A stretch of DNA of 52,133 nt from Flavobacteriaceae bacterium UBA2765 (GCA_002352665.1 DEIV01000080.1:36142-88274); one strand, 5' to 3'. Shown: positions 43,501 to 51,879, counted from the first letter of the stretch. The notes: generated by a model not told the origin, from the letters alone. Made by a program: numbers and translations.

Positions 43501-43646
43501 TTAATTATTACCTGTCCGGACTACATTCTTATGCCACAGGAGATCCAATACCAATCCCAAAATGGGTGTATATAGTTGTGGTGTCAATAATTATTATATG
43601 CTTATTGGCCTATTTTAAAAAGAGAAAATATAAAGTAATTTCTTAG
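40560..43646 (+). CDS. ccsBA: Fused ResB-CcsA cytochrome c assembly protein (System II)
   Basis: The 1028-residue membrane protein combines a ResB/CcsB-like half with a large periplasmic loop (about 1-460), a middle periplasmic segment (about 490-700), and a CcsA half. The CcsA half has the haem-handling motif WGWDAKETW (W929, W931, D932) and a conserved His in its spans. It ligates haem to apocytochromes c at CxxCH motifs. It converges, with a gap of 10 bases, on an operon with 42 such motifs, so a working link is likely. The fused form is typical of Bacteroidetes and epsilonproteobacteria. Confidence 0.92.
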   Translation: MKNFLSSLFNTRAAGLYILIFAAAIAIATFVENDYGTSAAQKVIFKSWWFELLLLLFGIAIVVNIFRFRMIQQQKWSVLMFHAAIIVILLGAAVTRYFGYEGVMHIRENDSSNSFLSSNSYLKFQVDKDDKTYDFNEPVLFASLGNNHWRESYLINTDLIEVEVKKFMPNPKQLLKESENGVPILKIVVSGMNGREEYFISQGETKKIKNVVYNFKESILPEAFNIIYKNDALQFKTNKPFTQMVMATQKNDTIYPTDNYNPLKLRSLYSDGSNNFVFGDFNKKAIVSLASESVKVKNESLKALLMDISVNGKSKERYVYGRRGMPGKSVVLNFDNLNIAVAYGSKDIHLPFSIQLKDFILDKYPGTESASSYASEVVLIDSRKDVKMDFRIFMNNILNYGGYRFFQSSFDKDEKGTYLSVNHDYWGTLISYIGYALLTIGLLLNFFSKKTRFYQVIQKIKKIRAKSGTFIWLVLFSFSSPVLFAQSTVTKHAVSLDHAEKFSKLVVQDFKGRMKPVHTLSREIMRKIYRNETFEGLNADQVMLSIFANRQEWYGIKIIKLGKHKDILKRLGVTSNYAAYKDFFNQKGDYKLRDEVRRIYDANPKDRGIYEKELLKIDERLNILSMVFSGNLLKLIPIENDMNNTWISRHAHGNNSHDSHVATNFFNVYGIALQNGIKTNNYTEANKLLHELKAYQIKNGGAVMPSASKTNAEIFLNKLNVFNRLAAFYSILGLAFLGFLFLSVFKPRIKLQKIYLVLFSLVVIGFALHTLGLSLRWFVSGRAPWSNGYESMIYIAWTTTLAGILFTRKSFGGLAATMVLAATILSVSMLSFLDPEITPLVPVLKSYWLTIHVSLEAGSYGFLMLGAIIGLINLILMIFLTSANKDRVKRITTEMSYISELTLVGGLVMVSIGTYLGGVWANESWGRYWGWDAKETWALVTILVYAFILHMRIIPKLTGLFAYNVSTIFGLATVIMTYYGVNYYLSGLHSYATGDPIPIPKWVYIVVVSIIIICLLAYFKKRKYKVIS

Positions 43647-43663
43647 ACTTAAACTATTACTTT
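43632..43663. terminator. Hairpin shared by the convergent gene ends
   Basis: AAAGTAAT (43632-43639) pairs with ATTACTTT (43656-43663) across both stop codons. The stem is AT-rich and the loop long, so it is a weak candidate for a two-way terminator. Confidence 0.35.
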
Positions 43664-44451
43664 ACAAGCACCCCATCTTCTAAGATTAAATCATAGGTAT
43701 ACCCTGCACCAAAATCTTTATTTAAAGATACCAGAGCTTTTATTGTTATAGTAGTACCTTCGGGTACAAAAACACTAGAGGTTACCACAAGATCAAAATC
43801 ATCTTTACTACCATCTTTAATATGTATCCAATTTCTATCCATAATACCGGGATTTATTTTTGAACATACACCACTTATTTGAATGGTTTTACCTTCATAT
43901 TTTTTTGGGTCTTTAACCAATTCTGCTATTTTTATGGATCCTTTATGTGCTACTATTTTTTCTGTATGTGTAGGTATATTCTCTTTAGTTGGGTTGGGTT
44001 GTGCTGTATGAGAATCATTATTTGTATTTAGTGTATTTGAATTGTTACCATGATTTGCTTCAACCAAGCTTGATACTAAATAAATTTTTTCAAACATTCT
44101 ATTATATTCTTTACTTTCAAAGTTTGTTTTAAGTAAACCACCTTTATAATAATATGTTTCTCCAACTTTTACTTCCTTACTTCTTGTAGCAATCCAATAT
44201 TGTTCTTCACCTTCATTAACATTTAGGTAAATATACTTTTTCGTAGGCAATATTTCATTAACTTTAATTTTATGTAAATCGTCTGTAAAAGAAGAATTAT
44301 TTTTTACACTTGTTGGTGCAACAGTATCATTTGAGAAGACTCCTGTACTAGTTTCTTTAGCAGTATCGATAACCTTAGGCCCCTTGTTGCAAGCTGTTAA
44401 AATTATTAAAATTATTGCCAAAAGGTGTGTTATTTTATTTTTTAGGATCAT
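43657..44451 (-). CDS. Lipoprotein with C-terminal OB-fold-like domain, last gene of the cytochrome operon
   Basis: The product is about 264 residues from ATG 44451 (MILKNKITHLL). The lipobox LTAC puts the mature N-terminal Cys at residue 21. A middle domain (about 60-140, KYIYLNVNEGEEQYWIATRS) precedes an Asn/Thr-rich linker. The C-terminal OB-fold-like domain (about 175-264) has the pattern GVCSKINPGIMDRNWIHIKD and KDFGAGYTYDLILED. OB-fold proteins of this type accompany multihaem cytochrome genes in other bacteria, role unclear. It overlaps the barrel gene by 17 bases. The frame opening at 44550 was rejected as too long at the N-terminus. Confidence 0.75.
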   Translation of the reverse strand: MILKNKITHLLAIILIILTACNKGPKVIDTAKETSTGVFSNDTVAPTSVKNNSSFTDDLHKIKVNEILPTKKYIYLNVNEGEEQYWIATRSKEVKVGETYYYKGGLLKTNFESKEYNRMFEKIYLVSSLVEANHGNNSNTLNTNNDSHTAQPNPTKENIPTHTEKIVAHKGSIKIAELVKDPKKYEGKTIQISGVCSKINPGIMDRNWIHIKDGSKDDFDLVVTSSVFVPEGTTITIKALVSLNKDFGAGYTYDLILEDGVLVK

Positions 44452-46081
44452 GTTTTGTATGTTTTTTCTTTTTGTAAAATCTATGCGACAATTTAGTATA
44501 AATTCTATAATTATTTTCTTGATTACTATTAGAAAGTTCACCATAAACACTTATTGTAAATCTTCTAGAGAGGTGATAAGATAAATTGGCTCCATAAAAA
44601 TTTTGTTTATATTCAGAATTGATGGCATTACTATTTAGATAAATATAATTTACCAATCTATAATACACATCCGCACTCAATTTATTTTTCAACAAATTAC
44701 TAGAATGCCTTAAGGATAAAATATTACTTTCTAAATAATTTGAAGTATTTATATTATAGTTTAATGATAATCTACCACCAACAAATGGAACTTTAGATAA
44801 ACCTAAATAGATATAGATATTATCTGATTTGTTATCATTATCACTTTGAAACCTTTTGCTATAACTAAATCCGGCAAAAACATTTTCCATAGGTTTAACA
44901 TTAACTCTCATTCTGATGCCTTGTCTGGATATATCATCGTTAATTAGTCTTTCAATTTCAGTTTGTAAAGTTTCATAATATAGAATTCTTTTCCTGGAAT
45001 CATAAGACAAGGTTGCATCAAGACTTCTACTAAACCTATATCTTACCGATGCGTATAAATTAGTAAGTCTAAAATCATTCCTCGCAACTTCATTTACTTT
45101 ATTGTAAATATCTAATTCAAGCGAAGAAAAAAGGTAAAGCTTTTTAAATATTGTACTAGAATGTTGTAAATAAGTATATCTTCTATCTATTGCTCCAGTA
45201 TTTCGTTGCTCTAGAAATCCGACTGTAGTTTCTGAATAGAAATTTTTTGCATCTGTTTTCCTGCCATAATATGCACCATATTCAAATAGATCTGAATTAA
45301 AATTATAGTCAAAAATATCCGGTCTAAATCCTGCAATTACACCTATATAATTCTTGTTAAAATACTGCTCTACTTGTAGGCCATCAATGGCACCTAGAGA
45401 TGATGTTTTAGGGTTTATTTTTCTACCAACGGTAATAGAAAGTGTAGGATTTGCATCATATCTTAATGCCAAATCATACAATCTAAAAATATTAGTTTCT
45501 AGTGAGCTTGTTGATGATTCCGGAAGAAAATTCTGCCTATAATTTAAATAAGTATCAAAAGAGAATTTTGAATCGCTTATATGGTTAGCATATAGAGAAA
45601 ATCGAGACATAATGCTATGCCTATTTTCTCTAATATCTGATAAGGTACTATAGCTGGCTACAGAAATTTTTGATTTAATATTTTCTTTATATAATGATTC
45701 TTTAATCTTTTCGTCTTTTATCTCTACAGGATTTTCATTTTGATTGACTATTAAATTTTTATCATCTTCAATTTCAGAATTGTCTTCAATTATTTTCTTG
45801 GTATAATAGGCAGAGTCATCCTTATTAACTTTACAGTTAGAAATAGTTGCACAGACTACTGAATTTGATGATTTATGGGTTACAATTAAGCATGGTGTTC
45901 TACTATCTGAAGTCCTTAAAGTGTCTCCTATTTTAATATTTTCTGTATTCCCAAATTTTACGTAGATATTTTTTGAGGTTACAAAAGATACTTTCCCCTC
46001 AAGGGTTTCCTTCTTTTCTTGCCCAACTATGGTTAAGCTGAGAAGCATAAATAATAACATGAATATAAGTTTATATTTCAT
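44435..46081 (-). CDS. Outer-membrane beta-barrel of the cytochrome operon
   Basis: The 548-residue product has a signal peptide (1-21, IVGQ). A small beta domain (about 22-95; EGKVSFVTSKNIYVKFG, with three Cys in the segment SRTPCLIV to SNC) and a charged linker follow. About 400 residues of alternating strands (SRFSLYANH, LALRYDANPTLSITVGRKINP, IYIYLGLSKVPF, FTISVYGELSNS) form the barrel. It may be the porin that lets the multihaem proteins contact the outside, as MtrB/PioB do, but no MtrB-specific motif was recognised. The gap to the upstream cytochrome gene is 6 bases. Confidence 0.75.
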   Translation of the reverse strand: MKYKLIFMLLFMLLSLTIVGQEKKETLEGKVSFVTSKNIYVKFGNTENIKIGDTLRTSDSRTPCLIVTHKSSNSVVCATISNCKVNKDDSAYYTKKIIEDNSEIEDDKNLIVNQNENPVEIKDEKIKESLYKENIKSKISVASYSTLSDIRENRHSIMSRFSLYANHISDSKFSFDTYLNYRQNFLPESSTSSLETNIFRLYDLALRYDANPTLSITVGRKINPKTSSLGAIDGLQVEQYFNKNYIGVIAGFRPDIFDYNFNSDLFEYGAYYGRKTDAKNFYSETTVGFLEQRNTGAIDRRYTYLQHSSTIFKKLYLFSSLELDIYNKVNEVARNDFRLTNLYASVRYRFSRSLDATLSYDSRKRILYYETLQTEIERLINDDISRQGIRMRVNVKPMENVFAGFSYSKRFQSDNDNKSDNIYIYLGLSKVPFVGGRLSLNYNINTSNYLESNILSLRHSSNLLKNKLSADVYYRLVNYIYLNSNAINSEYKQNFYGANLSYHLSRRFTISVYGELSNSNQENNYRIYTKLSHRFYKKKKHTKHDPKK

Positions 46082-46087
46082 ATTATT

Positions 46088-47533
46088 TTAATTATCACCA
46101 TTAGGGTGACACCTTAAACATTCACTACTTACATACGAATAATCGGTAACTTCACTATGGTCATTATCTGTTTCTGATTGTAAATGACATTTAAAACATG
46201 AATAAACTGAATAGTTATTTGGATCAGTATGGCAATCAAGACATTCATTCCATTCATCTTTATGTTTCCCGCTATAAATGGGAAAGTATTGTCCGTCATG
46301 GTCAAATGTTGCCGGTGTCCAACCCGGATTGGTAGTATGACAACTCACACAATCAGTAGGAAAATGAGCCGCAGTATGATTAGGGTCAATGGTATTGTTA
46401 AAATCTGTTTGATGACAGGTTACACAATTTGGATCTGCATCTGCATAATTTGTTGTGGTATGGCACTGCGTACAATCTTGTATATCATGACCCAAAGTTA
46501 ATGGGAAAAAATCATGATTTATCGTAGCCGGTGTCCAGCCCGGATTGGTAGTATGACAACTGGCACAATCAGTTGAAAAACCTGAACTGGAGTGATTAGG
46601 ATTAGAAGTATTGTTATAATCCGTTTGATGACAGGTTACACAATTTGGATCTGCATCTGCATAATTTGTTGTGGTATGGCACTGTGTACATTCTTGTATG
46701 TCATGACCCAAGGTTAATGGAAAAAAATCATGGTTACCAAATTCAGCTGGTGTCCAGCCTGGATTGGTGGTGTGACATGCAATACAGTTAGTTGAAAAAC
46801 CGCTACTGGAGTGGTTTGGATTTTGCGTTCCGGCATAGTCATTTTGATGACAACTTACACATTCAGGAGAAGCATCAGAAAAATTACCCGTAGTATGACA
46901 AGCATTACAATCTTGTATATCGTGTCCTAAAGTTAATGGGAAAAAATCATGATTAACTATTTCTGTATCCCAACCCTGTCCAAGTGGATCGTGACAATCA
47001 ATACAATTAGTAGAAAACCCTGAAGTTGTATGATTAGGGCTTTGTGTACCAGCATATTCATCTTGATGACAACTCACACATTCATTACCAATTCTTTCAA
47101 ATTTAATATTTGTTTCAGAGATGTGACAATCAATACAGCTTAAATTACTATGTGCACCAATTAGTGGAAATCCGTTTTCTTCATGTAATTCGGGAATATT
47201 ATCTACCAACCAATTCTGTGAGGTATGACACCTTTTACAGTCATTACCTACAGACATATTGTGTATATCAGTATGGCAAGATGCACATTCTAAAGGAGCT
47301 TCATTAAAAACTAAGGTTTCATGACATTGCTTACAATCCGTTTGAGCATGAGTACCATCTAGATTAAATTCAGTTTCATTATGATCAAATTTAATAGTTT
47401 CATAATTCATTGACCATCCTTCAGAGTTATGGCATTGAGCACAATTGATCTTTAATTTATTACCATGTGGTGATTGAGCAAGAATTGGTAAAATACCTAA
47501 TAGAAATAATATTATTGATGGCAGTCTATACAT
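46088..47533 (-). CDS. Multihaem c-type cytochrome, 19 CxxCH motifs, repeat-rich
   Basis: The 481-residue product has a signal peptide (1-20, ILAQ) and 19 CxxCH motifs, the first at SPHGNKLKINCAQCH and the last 6 residues before the C-terminus. Its middle is built from near-identical units of about 72 residues, each opening with DFFPLTLGHDIQ and holding three CxxCH plus spare His for haem axial ligation. It should sit in the periplasm or at the cell surface as an electron wire. It overlaps the preceding 23-haem gene by 22 bases. System II assembly is encoded alongside (40560). Confidence 0.92.
   Translation of the reverse strand: MYRLPSIILFLLGILPILAQSPHGNKLKINCAQCHNSEGWSMNYETIKFDHNETEFNLDGTHAQTDCKQCHETLVFNEAPLECASCHTDIHNMSVGNDCKRCHTSQNWLVDNIPELHEENGFPLIGAHSNLSCIDCHISETNIKFERIGNECVSCHQDEYAGTQSPNHTTSGFSTNCIDCHDPLGQGWDTEIVNHDFFPLTLGHDIQDCNACHTTGNFSDASPECVSCHQNDYAGTQNPNHSSSGFSTNCIACHTTNPGWTPAEFGNHDFFPLTLGHDIQECTQCHTTTNYADADPNCVTCHQTDYNNTSNPNHSSSGFSTDCASCHTTNPGWTPATINHDFFPLTLGHDIQDCTQCHTTTNYADADPNCVTCHQTDFNNTIDPNHTAAHFPTDCVSCHTTNPGWTPATFDHDGQYFPIYSGKHKDEWNECLDCHTDPNNYSVYSCFKCHLQSETDNDHSEVTDYSYVSSECLRCHPNGDN
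46290..46950 (-). repeat. Tandem DNA repeats (216-219 bp) inside the 19-haem gene
   Basis: The same words recur at spacings of 216 bp (46501 to 46717) and 219 bp (46717 to 46936). Long stretches are identical between the first two units, covering codons for TTTNYADADPN and the surrounding haem motifs. The high DNA identity implies recent duplication or gene conversion, so the haem number may vary between strains. Confidence 0.85.
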
Positions 47534-49344
47534 TCAAATGTCCCTAATTTATATATTATTTGAGTCTCACCCTTTGCATTTGCAACAGTATGGCATTGAC
47601 TACATTCTATTTCTGTATGGCGTCCTTTAAGCGGGAAGGATGTGTTATTATGATTAAACTTTTTTGGAAACCAACTATCTGTAACATGACATCTTTTACA
47701 ATCAGTTTCACCATTCATGGCAAAAACGTCACCGTGAATATTTTCATGACATGATAGGCACTGAGTGTCTAAATTAGTAAATTTTTGACTAACAATGGTT
47801 TTATCCTCTGAAATCTCCATATGACATGCCCTACAATCAACCTCTGTATGCTTGCCATTAAGCGGCCACTTTGTTAAACCATGGTCAAAATTCACTAAAG
47901 ACCAACTATCATTAACGTGACAAACAGTACATTTATTGTCTGGATAATATTTTTCACTAATATATCCTTCATGGGTATCCTTATGACAATCTATACAAGT
48001 TGAACCTAGATTTGTAAATGTCCATCTTTTGTCATCTTCACTAATATGGCAAGCAAAACATGGTGTAGCATAATGAGCTCCCTCTAAGGGAAATTCTGTT
48101 TCTTGATGTTGTTCTAATGTATATAAACTGTAATCAAACCCATTCTCTAAAGAATGACAAGTCACGCAATCAGGAGTTACGTTATTCTCTTTGAATTCTC
48201 CACGATGGTAATCATCATGACAATTTGAACAGGCAGTAAAATCTATTGGTGTAGAAAAACGTTTTTTATGACATTGTTTACAATCTACTTCAATATGTTT
48301 TCCCTCTAATGGATAATCAGTAATATTATGATCAAAAAAGTCCATCTTCTTCAAAGATAAAAAACTACTTTCCTTATGGCATTTAACACAGTCAAGACCA
48401 TATTTTCCTTCATGAAAGTCATCATGACATTTTACACAATCATTTTCATTTATATTTATTTTATCTTGAAACACTGTTAGCGGATTACTTGTTTTGTTAT
48501 GACAACTAAAGCAATTTATCTTATGATGGCTCCCTTTGAGTTTAAATCCTGTTTTATTATGATTAAACTTACCTTTCCCAATAAATTTTGAAAAGGAAGT
48601 TTCTGTATGACATTGTACACAAGCACCTTTAATTTGATTATTATGAGCATCATCATGACAAGATTTACAATCTTTAAAGGCAATATCACTAAATTCTTGA
48701 TATTCTTTGCCATTTCTTGTGGTTTTTTGATGGCATTCAACACAGTCCACTTCAAGGTGTTTACCCTTTAATTTATAATCTGTATCGCTATGTTCAAATT
48801 TAGATGCCGGTGCAAAAGCATCCATATCATGACAAGATTTACAATCATTTGCCATCGTTTTTTGATGGTAGTCATCATGACAGGATAGACATTTTTCATC
48901 TAATCCTAGAAAAGTATTTTTTCTTTGTTTGATCTCTCTATCTTGTATGTTTTCTGATATGTGGCATTTTCTGCAATCAACAACCTCATGTTTACCTTCT
49001 AGTTTATAGCCCGTTAGTTTATGATCAAATTTATCTTTGTCAAACCTAACCATATCAAATTTTCGTCCATGATGGTCGCTATGGCATTCAAAACAATCTT
49101 TTTTAACTATAGCTGAATTGGCGTGATAACCACTTTTTTGATCTAAAAGGGATTGAATATCATCATGACAATCTAGACATTTTTTATTGGAGACTTTATC
49201 GCCTAAATCATGACATAAGGTACAATTACTCATACCTTCAAATTCAGCATGAGCTTGAGTTAGGTCGCCAGGAGAAATTTGACCATAACTTAACGTTATA
49301 GACATTAAAAAGAATACGATGATATATTCTAAAATGTCTTTCAA
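47512..49344 (-). CDS. Multihaem c-type cytochrome, 23 CxxCH motifs
   Basis: The 610-residue product has a signal peptide (1-22, SYGQ) and 23 CxxCH motifs, the last (CIDCHQ) at the very C-terminus. A diverged unit recurs about every 75-90 residues: F-H-x-x-T-x-x-x-L-x-G-x-H, then C-x-x-CH, then a D-D-x-H-containing motif pair. The repeated His residues would serve as distal haem ligands. It lies between the Fe-S flavoprotein (gap 5 bases) and the 19-haem gene (overlap 22 bases). It is likely the periplasmic carrier between the inner-membrane module and the outer side. Confidence 0.92.
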   Translation of the reverse strand: MKDILEYIIVFFLMSITLSYGQISPGDLTQAHAEFEGMSNCTLCHDLGDKVSNKKCLDCHDDIQSLLDQKSGYHANSAIVKKDCFECHSDHHGRKFDMVRFDKDKFDHKLTGYKLEGKHEVVDCRKCHISENIQDREIKQRKNTFLGLDEKCLSCHDDYHQKTMANDCKSCHDMDAFAPASKFEHSDTDYKLKGKHLEVDCVECHQKTTRNGKEYQEFSDIAFKDCKSCHDDAHNNQIKGACVQCHTETSFSKFIGKGKFNHNKTGFKLKGSHHKINCFSCHNKTSNPLTVFQDKININENDCVKCHDDFHEGKYGLDCVKCHKESSFLSLKKMDFFDHNITDYPLEGKHIEVDCKQCHKKRFSTPIDFTACSNCHDDYHRGEFKENNVTPDCVTCHSLENGFDYSLYTLEQHQETEFPLEGAHYATPCFACHISEDDKRWTFTNLGSTCIDCHKDTHEGYISEKYYPDNKCTVCHVNDSWSLVNFDHGLTKWPLNGKHTEVDCRACHMEISEDKTIVSQKFTNLDTQCLSCHENIHGDVFAMNGETDCKRCHVTDSWFPKKFNHNNTSFPLKGRHTEIECSQCHTVANAKGETQIIYKLGTFECIDCHQ

Positions 49345-49349
49345 ACTAA

Positions 49350-50702
49350 TTATTTGTGTTTTTTCATAATATGACCAAAACGTTTAGCCACCTCTATACC
49401 TGCATTTTGTAAAAATCCGGTAGGTAATTCTCCTCCAGCAAAAATATAAACTTGGTCATTTTCAAATTCTGAACTAGTGTCATTTTCATTTATTTTAATC
49501 TGTACACTTTTTTCATCAATTGATACTAAATTAGAATTAAAAATGACATCAATAGAATTATCAGAAATAGCGTTATTAATATTTTCTTTATTTTTTGGTT
49601 TTAGTCTTGCAAACTTATCTTTTCTATACGAAAGTATAACATTATTATTATCTTTCACAAGAAGAGCTGATTCAATTGCAGAATCTCCACCTCCAACTAC
49701 TACTATCTTTTTATCTTTAATTCGTTCGGGTTCTAACATCCGATAAGCCACTTTATGAGTATCTTCTCCGGGTATACCTAATTTTCTTGGAGTTCCTCTT
49801 CTGCCTATAGATATGAGTACTTGGTTACAAATATATTCTTCACCGGTATTGGTAATTATTTTAAAAGCTTCATTTTCAATTGGAACAATACTTTCAACTT
49901 TGGTATTTTCAGTTATTTTTATCTTATGTTGTGATATGACCTTTTCCCATAATTGTATTAATTCATCTTTAGAAGTATTGTATAGTTTTACTTTACCAAA
50001 AAGGGGAAGGTCCATTGGAGCAGTCATAACCACCTTTGATCTTGGAAATGTATAGACAGTACCACCTAGTGAATCTTGTTCCAAAGTAACAGAAGATAAC
50101 CCATGTTTTTTAGCTGCTAATGTTGCAGAAATTCCGGCAGGGCCTGCTCCTATAATTACTACATCAATAACATTTTCTCTAGAGGGTCTTTTTTTCTTTA
50201 CCAAATTTTGCATGGCCAGACTACCTTGTTCAACACTATTTTTAATGAGCCCCATACCTCCTAACTCCCCGGCAATATATATTCCTTTAATATTGGTTTC
50301 ATAATCTTCACTCACATGTGGTAAGTCAATACCTCTAGATTCTGTACCTATTCTAAGGGTAATTGCCTCAACAGGACAAGCGTGAAAACAAGCACCATGA
50401 CCAATACAATTAGAAGTATTTATAACAGTTGCCAATCCATTAACAATACCCAAAATATCTTTTTCAGGACAAGCTGTAATACAAGCACCACTTCCTATGC
50501 AGGTATTAAGATCTATGTAAGGATATAGTGAAACAGGTTCAAACAAACCTTCTTCTTTGGCAACTTCAACTTTTTTAATAGTTGTTATTGATTTAACCTT
50601 TTTCTTTTTAAGATAAAAAAATATGGTAATACCACAAAGTAAAAGTACGGTACCATAAACCAAAATTTGTTCTAAAACTACCTCTCCCATTAGAATATCC
50701 AT
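49350..50702 (-). CDS. Membrane-anchored ferredoxin/FAD/NAD(P) oxidoreductase
   Basis: The 450-residue product has an N-terminal membrane span (about 9-28), then two [4Fe-4S] motifs, CIGSGACITACP and CIGHGACFHACP (about 67-110). A thioredoxin-reductase-like flavoprotein follows, with FAD-binding GAGPAGISA, NAD(P)-binding GGGDSAIESA, and a closing GGELPTGFL. It could pass electrons from NAD(P)H or ferredoxin to the b-type cytochrome or to the c-type wire, or run the other way. Its start overlaps the upstream cytochrome b gene by 13 bases, so the pair is co-translated. Confidence 0.88.
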   Translation of the reverse strand: MDILMGEVVLEQILVYGTVLLLCGITIFFYLKKKKVKSITTIKKVEVAKEEGLFEPVSLYPYIDLNTCIGSGACITACPEKDILGIVNGLATVINTSNCIGHGACFHACPVEAITLRIGTESRGIDLPHVSEDYETNIKGIYIAGELGGMGLIKNSVEQGSLAMQNLVKKKRPSRENVIDVVIIGAGPAGISATLAAKKHGLSSVTLEQDSLGGTVYTFPRSKVVMTAPMDLPLFGKVKLYNTSKDELIQLWEKVISQHKIKITENTKVESIVPIENEAFKIITNTGEEYICNQVLISIGRRGTPRKLGIPGEDTHKVAYRMLEPERIKDKKIVVVGGGDSAIESALLVKDNNNVILSYRKDKFARLKPKNKENINNAISDNSIDVIFNSNLVSIDEKSVQIKINENDTSSEFENDQVYIFAGGELPTGFLQNAGIEVAKRFGHIMKKHK

Positions 50703-51517
50703 TTATATCCAAAGGTTAGTGTTACCGCCACATGAATAATTACAATGATAAGCATTATTAATGCAAAAGGCATATGTACAACATGCCAGTATTTAAAAAG
50801 TTTTTGCATATATTCTAATCGGGCAATTTTACCCGCCAGAGATATCTCATGTTTCACCATTTTAAGAATTATCGATCTGTTTTGTTTTGGCAAATCGCCT
50901 CGATGTAGTACTTTTCTTAAATGAGACAATGTTTTCTTATCACTAGTTGTATTTTCTTTACTTATTAAACTTGTAATTATCTCTATCGTATTAGATTCAA
51001 GGTTAAATTTCTCAGTTAACACTTTTGCAAGATCTATTTTCATATGTTGCACTTCACTTAAACTAAGAGCTCTTCCTTCAATAGTACGTGGTATTTGTAT
51101 ATAAATAAAACGTCCTATTACACCACTTAAAACAACTGCTACCATACTCCAAAAAGCTATGGATACAATCCCTCCAAATTTAAATGCTGTATGAAAGAGT
51201 ATTAAAATAGGGCCTAACGTACATAAAAAAATATGAAACTCTAACAAATATTTCAAACGAATATACTTGGCTAAAAAATTATATCTTTTTCTTGCTATAT
51301 AAATCGAAACCCCAAAAGCTATTAAAAAAGTACCCAGAATACCTAAGCCCTGTCCGTATAAACCACTTGGTTTAAACCAATGGTGATGCGGGTGATAAAA
51401 TCGTTCTTCTAAAGGTGAATTATAATAAGTATAACCAGTATATATTAAATATATAGTTGTTATAATAACAATTACAACCATCATGACAATATATGCGGTA
51501 TGTATTGGTTTTTTCAA
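50690..51517 (-). CDS. Membrane b-type cytochrome-like protein, first gene of the cytochrome operon
   Basis: The 275-residue product has about five membrane spans. Candidate haem ligands come in pairs on separate spans: H in LLEFHIFLCTLGPILILFH (two His, 13 residues apart) and H in YWHVVHMPFALIM and IIHVAVTL near the C-terminus. This fits a di-haem quinol-reactive subunit. A HPHHHW cluster near residues 43-48 is an extra metal candidate. No exact family was recognised. No TAnnTTTG box was found in the 270 bases upstream, which are AT-rich and otherwise empty. Confidence 0.75.
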   Translation of the reverse strand: MKKPIHTAYIVMMVVIVIITTIYLIYTGYTYYNSPLEERFYHPHHHWFKPSGLYGQGLGILGTFLIAFGVSIYIARKRYNFLAKYIRLKYLLEFHIFLCTLGPILILFHTAFKFGGIVSIAFWSMVAVVLSGVIGRFIYIQIPRTIEGRALSLSEVQHMKIDLAKVLTEKFNLESNTIEIITSLISKENTTSDKKTLSHLRKVLHRGDLPKQNRSIILKMVKHEISLAGKIARLEYMQKLFKYWHVVHMPFALIMLIIVIIHVAVTLTFGYKWIF

Positions 51518-51791
51518 GTTTAATTAATTAAATTACAATAAGATATCTACTTAGTAACGCTTTTTTATAATAAAAATTTTATACAAATAGCATCCTAAAA
51601 ATAAAAACTAAGGGCTAAAATGGTTTTTATTATTAAGAAGATGAGTTTATCTGTAAGGGCCTTTAGATGCTCATTATAATCTAGTAGAGGTCGCCACAAT
51701 TGTCTTTATTATATTTATTAAATGTAAGAACATTTATTACGCCCCCATAGCTATTAGGTTAAAATAAAATTCTAAATTTTTTCGAAACAAA

Positions 51792-51817
51792 AAAATCCGT
51801 ACTCTCGTACGGATTTT
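51792..51817 (-). terminator. Terminator of the broken tRNA-Ala
   Basis: AAAATCCGTAC (51792-51802) pairs with GTACGGATTTT (51807-51817) over a 4-base loop. On the minus strand a T run follows. It lies 10 bases after the tRNA 3' end. Confidence 0.85.
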
Positions 51818-51827
51818 CTGCTTGATG

Positions 51828-51879
51828 TGGAGAATATCGGAGTCGAACCGATGACCTTTTGGCTGCTAGCCAAACGCTC
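51828..51879 (-). pseudogene. 3' part of a tRNA-Ala; 5' half missing
   Basis: The minus strand holds the end of a D arm (GAGC), an anticodon arm TTTGG-CTAGCAG-CCAAA, variable bases AGGTC, a perfect T arm ATCGG-TTCGACT-CCGAT and the acceptor strand ATTCTCC-A. The U at position 70 fits the G3-U70 identity of tRNA-Ala. The anticodon would read AGC, unusual for bacterial Ala. The 5' acceptor strand and most of the D arm are replaced by the GC-rich palindrome at 51880. It cannot fold as a full tRNA. Confidence 0.65.

Noticed and set aside
46229..46501. 90-codon frame opposite the multihaem repeats
   Set aside because: Antisense shadow of the repeated CxxCH coding units; no independent features.
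46290..46950. Regularly spaced repeats suggesting a CRISPR array
   Set aside because: Spacing is 216-219 bp, in frame with a protein, and the units are near-identical throughout rather than repeat plus unique spacer.
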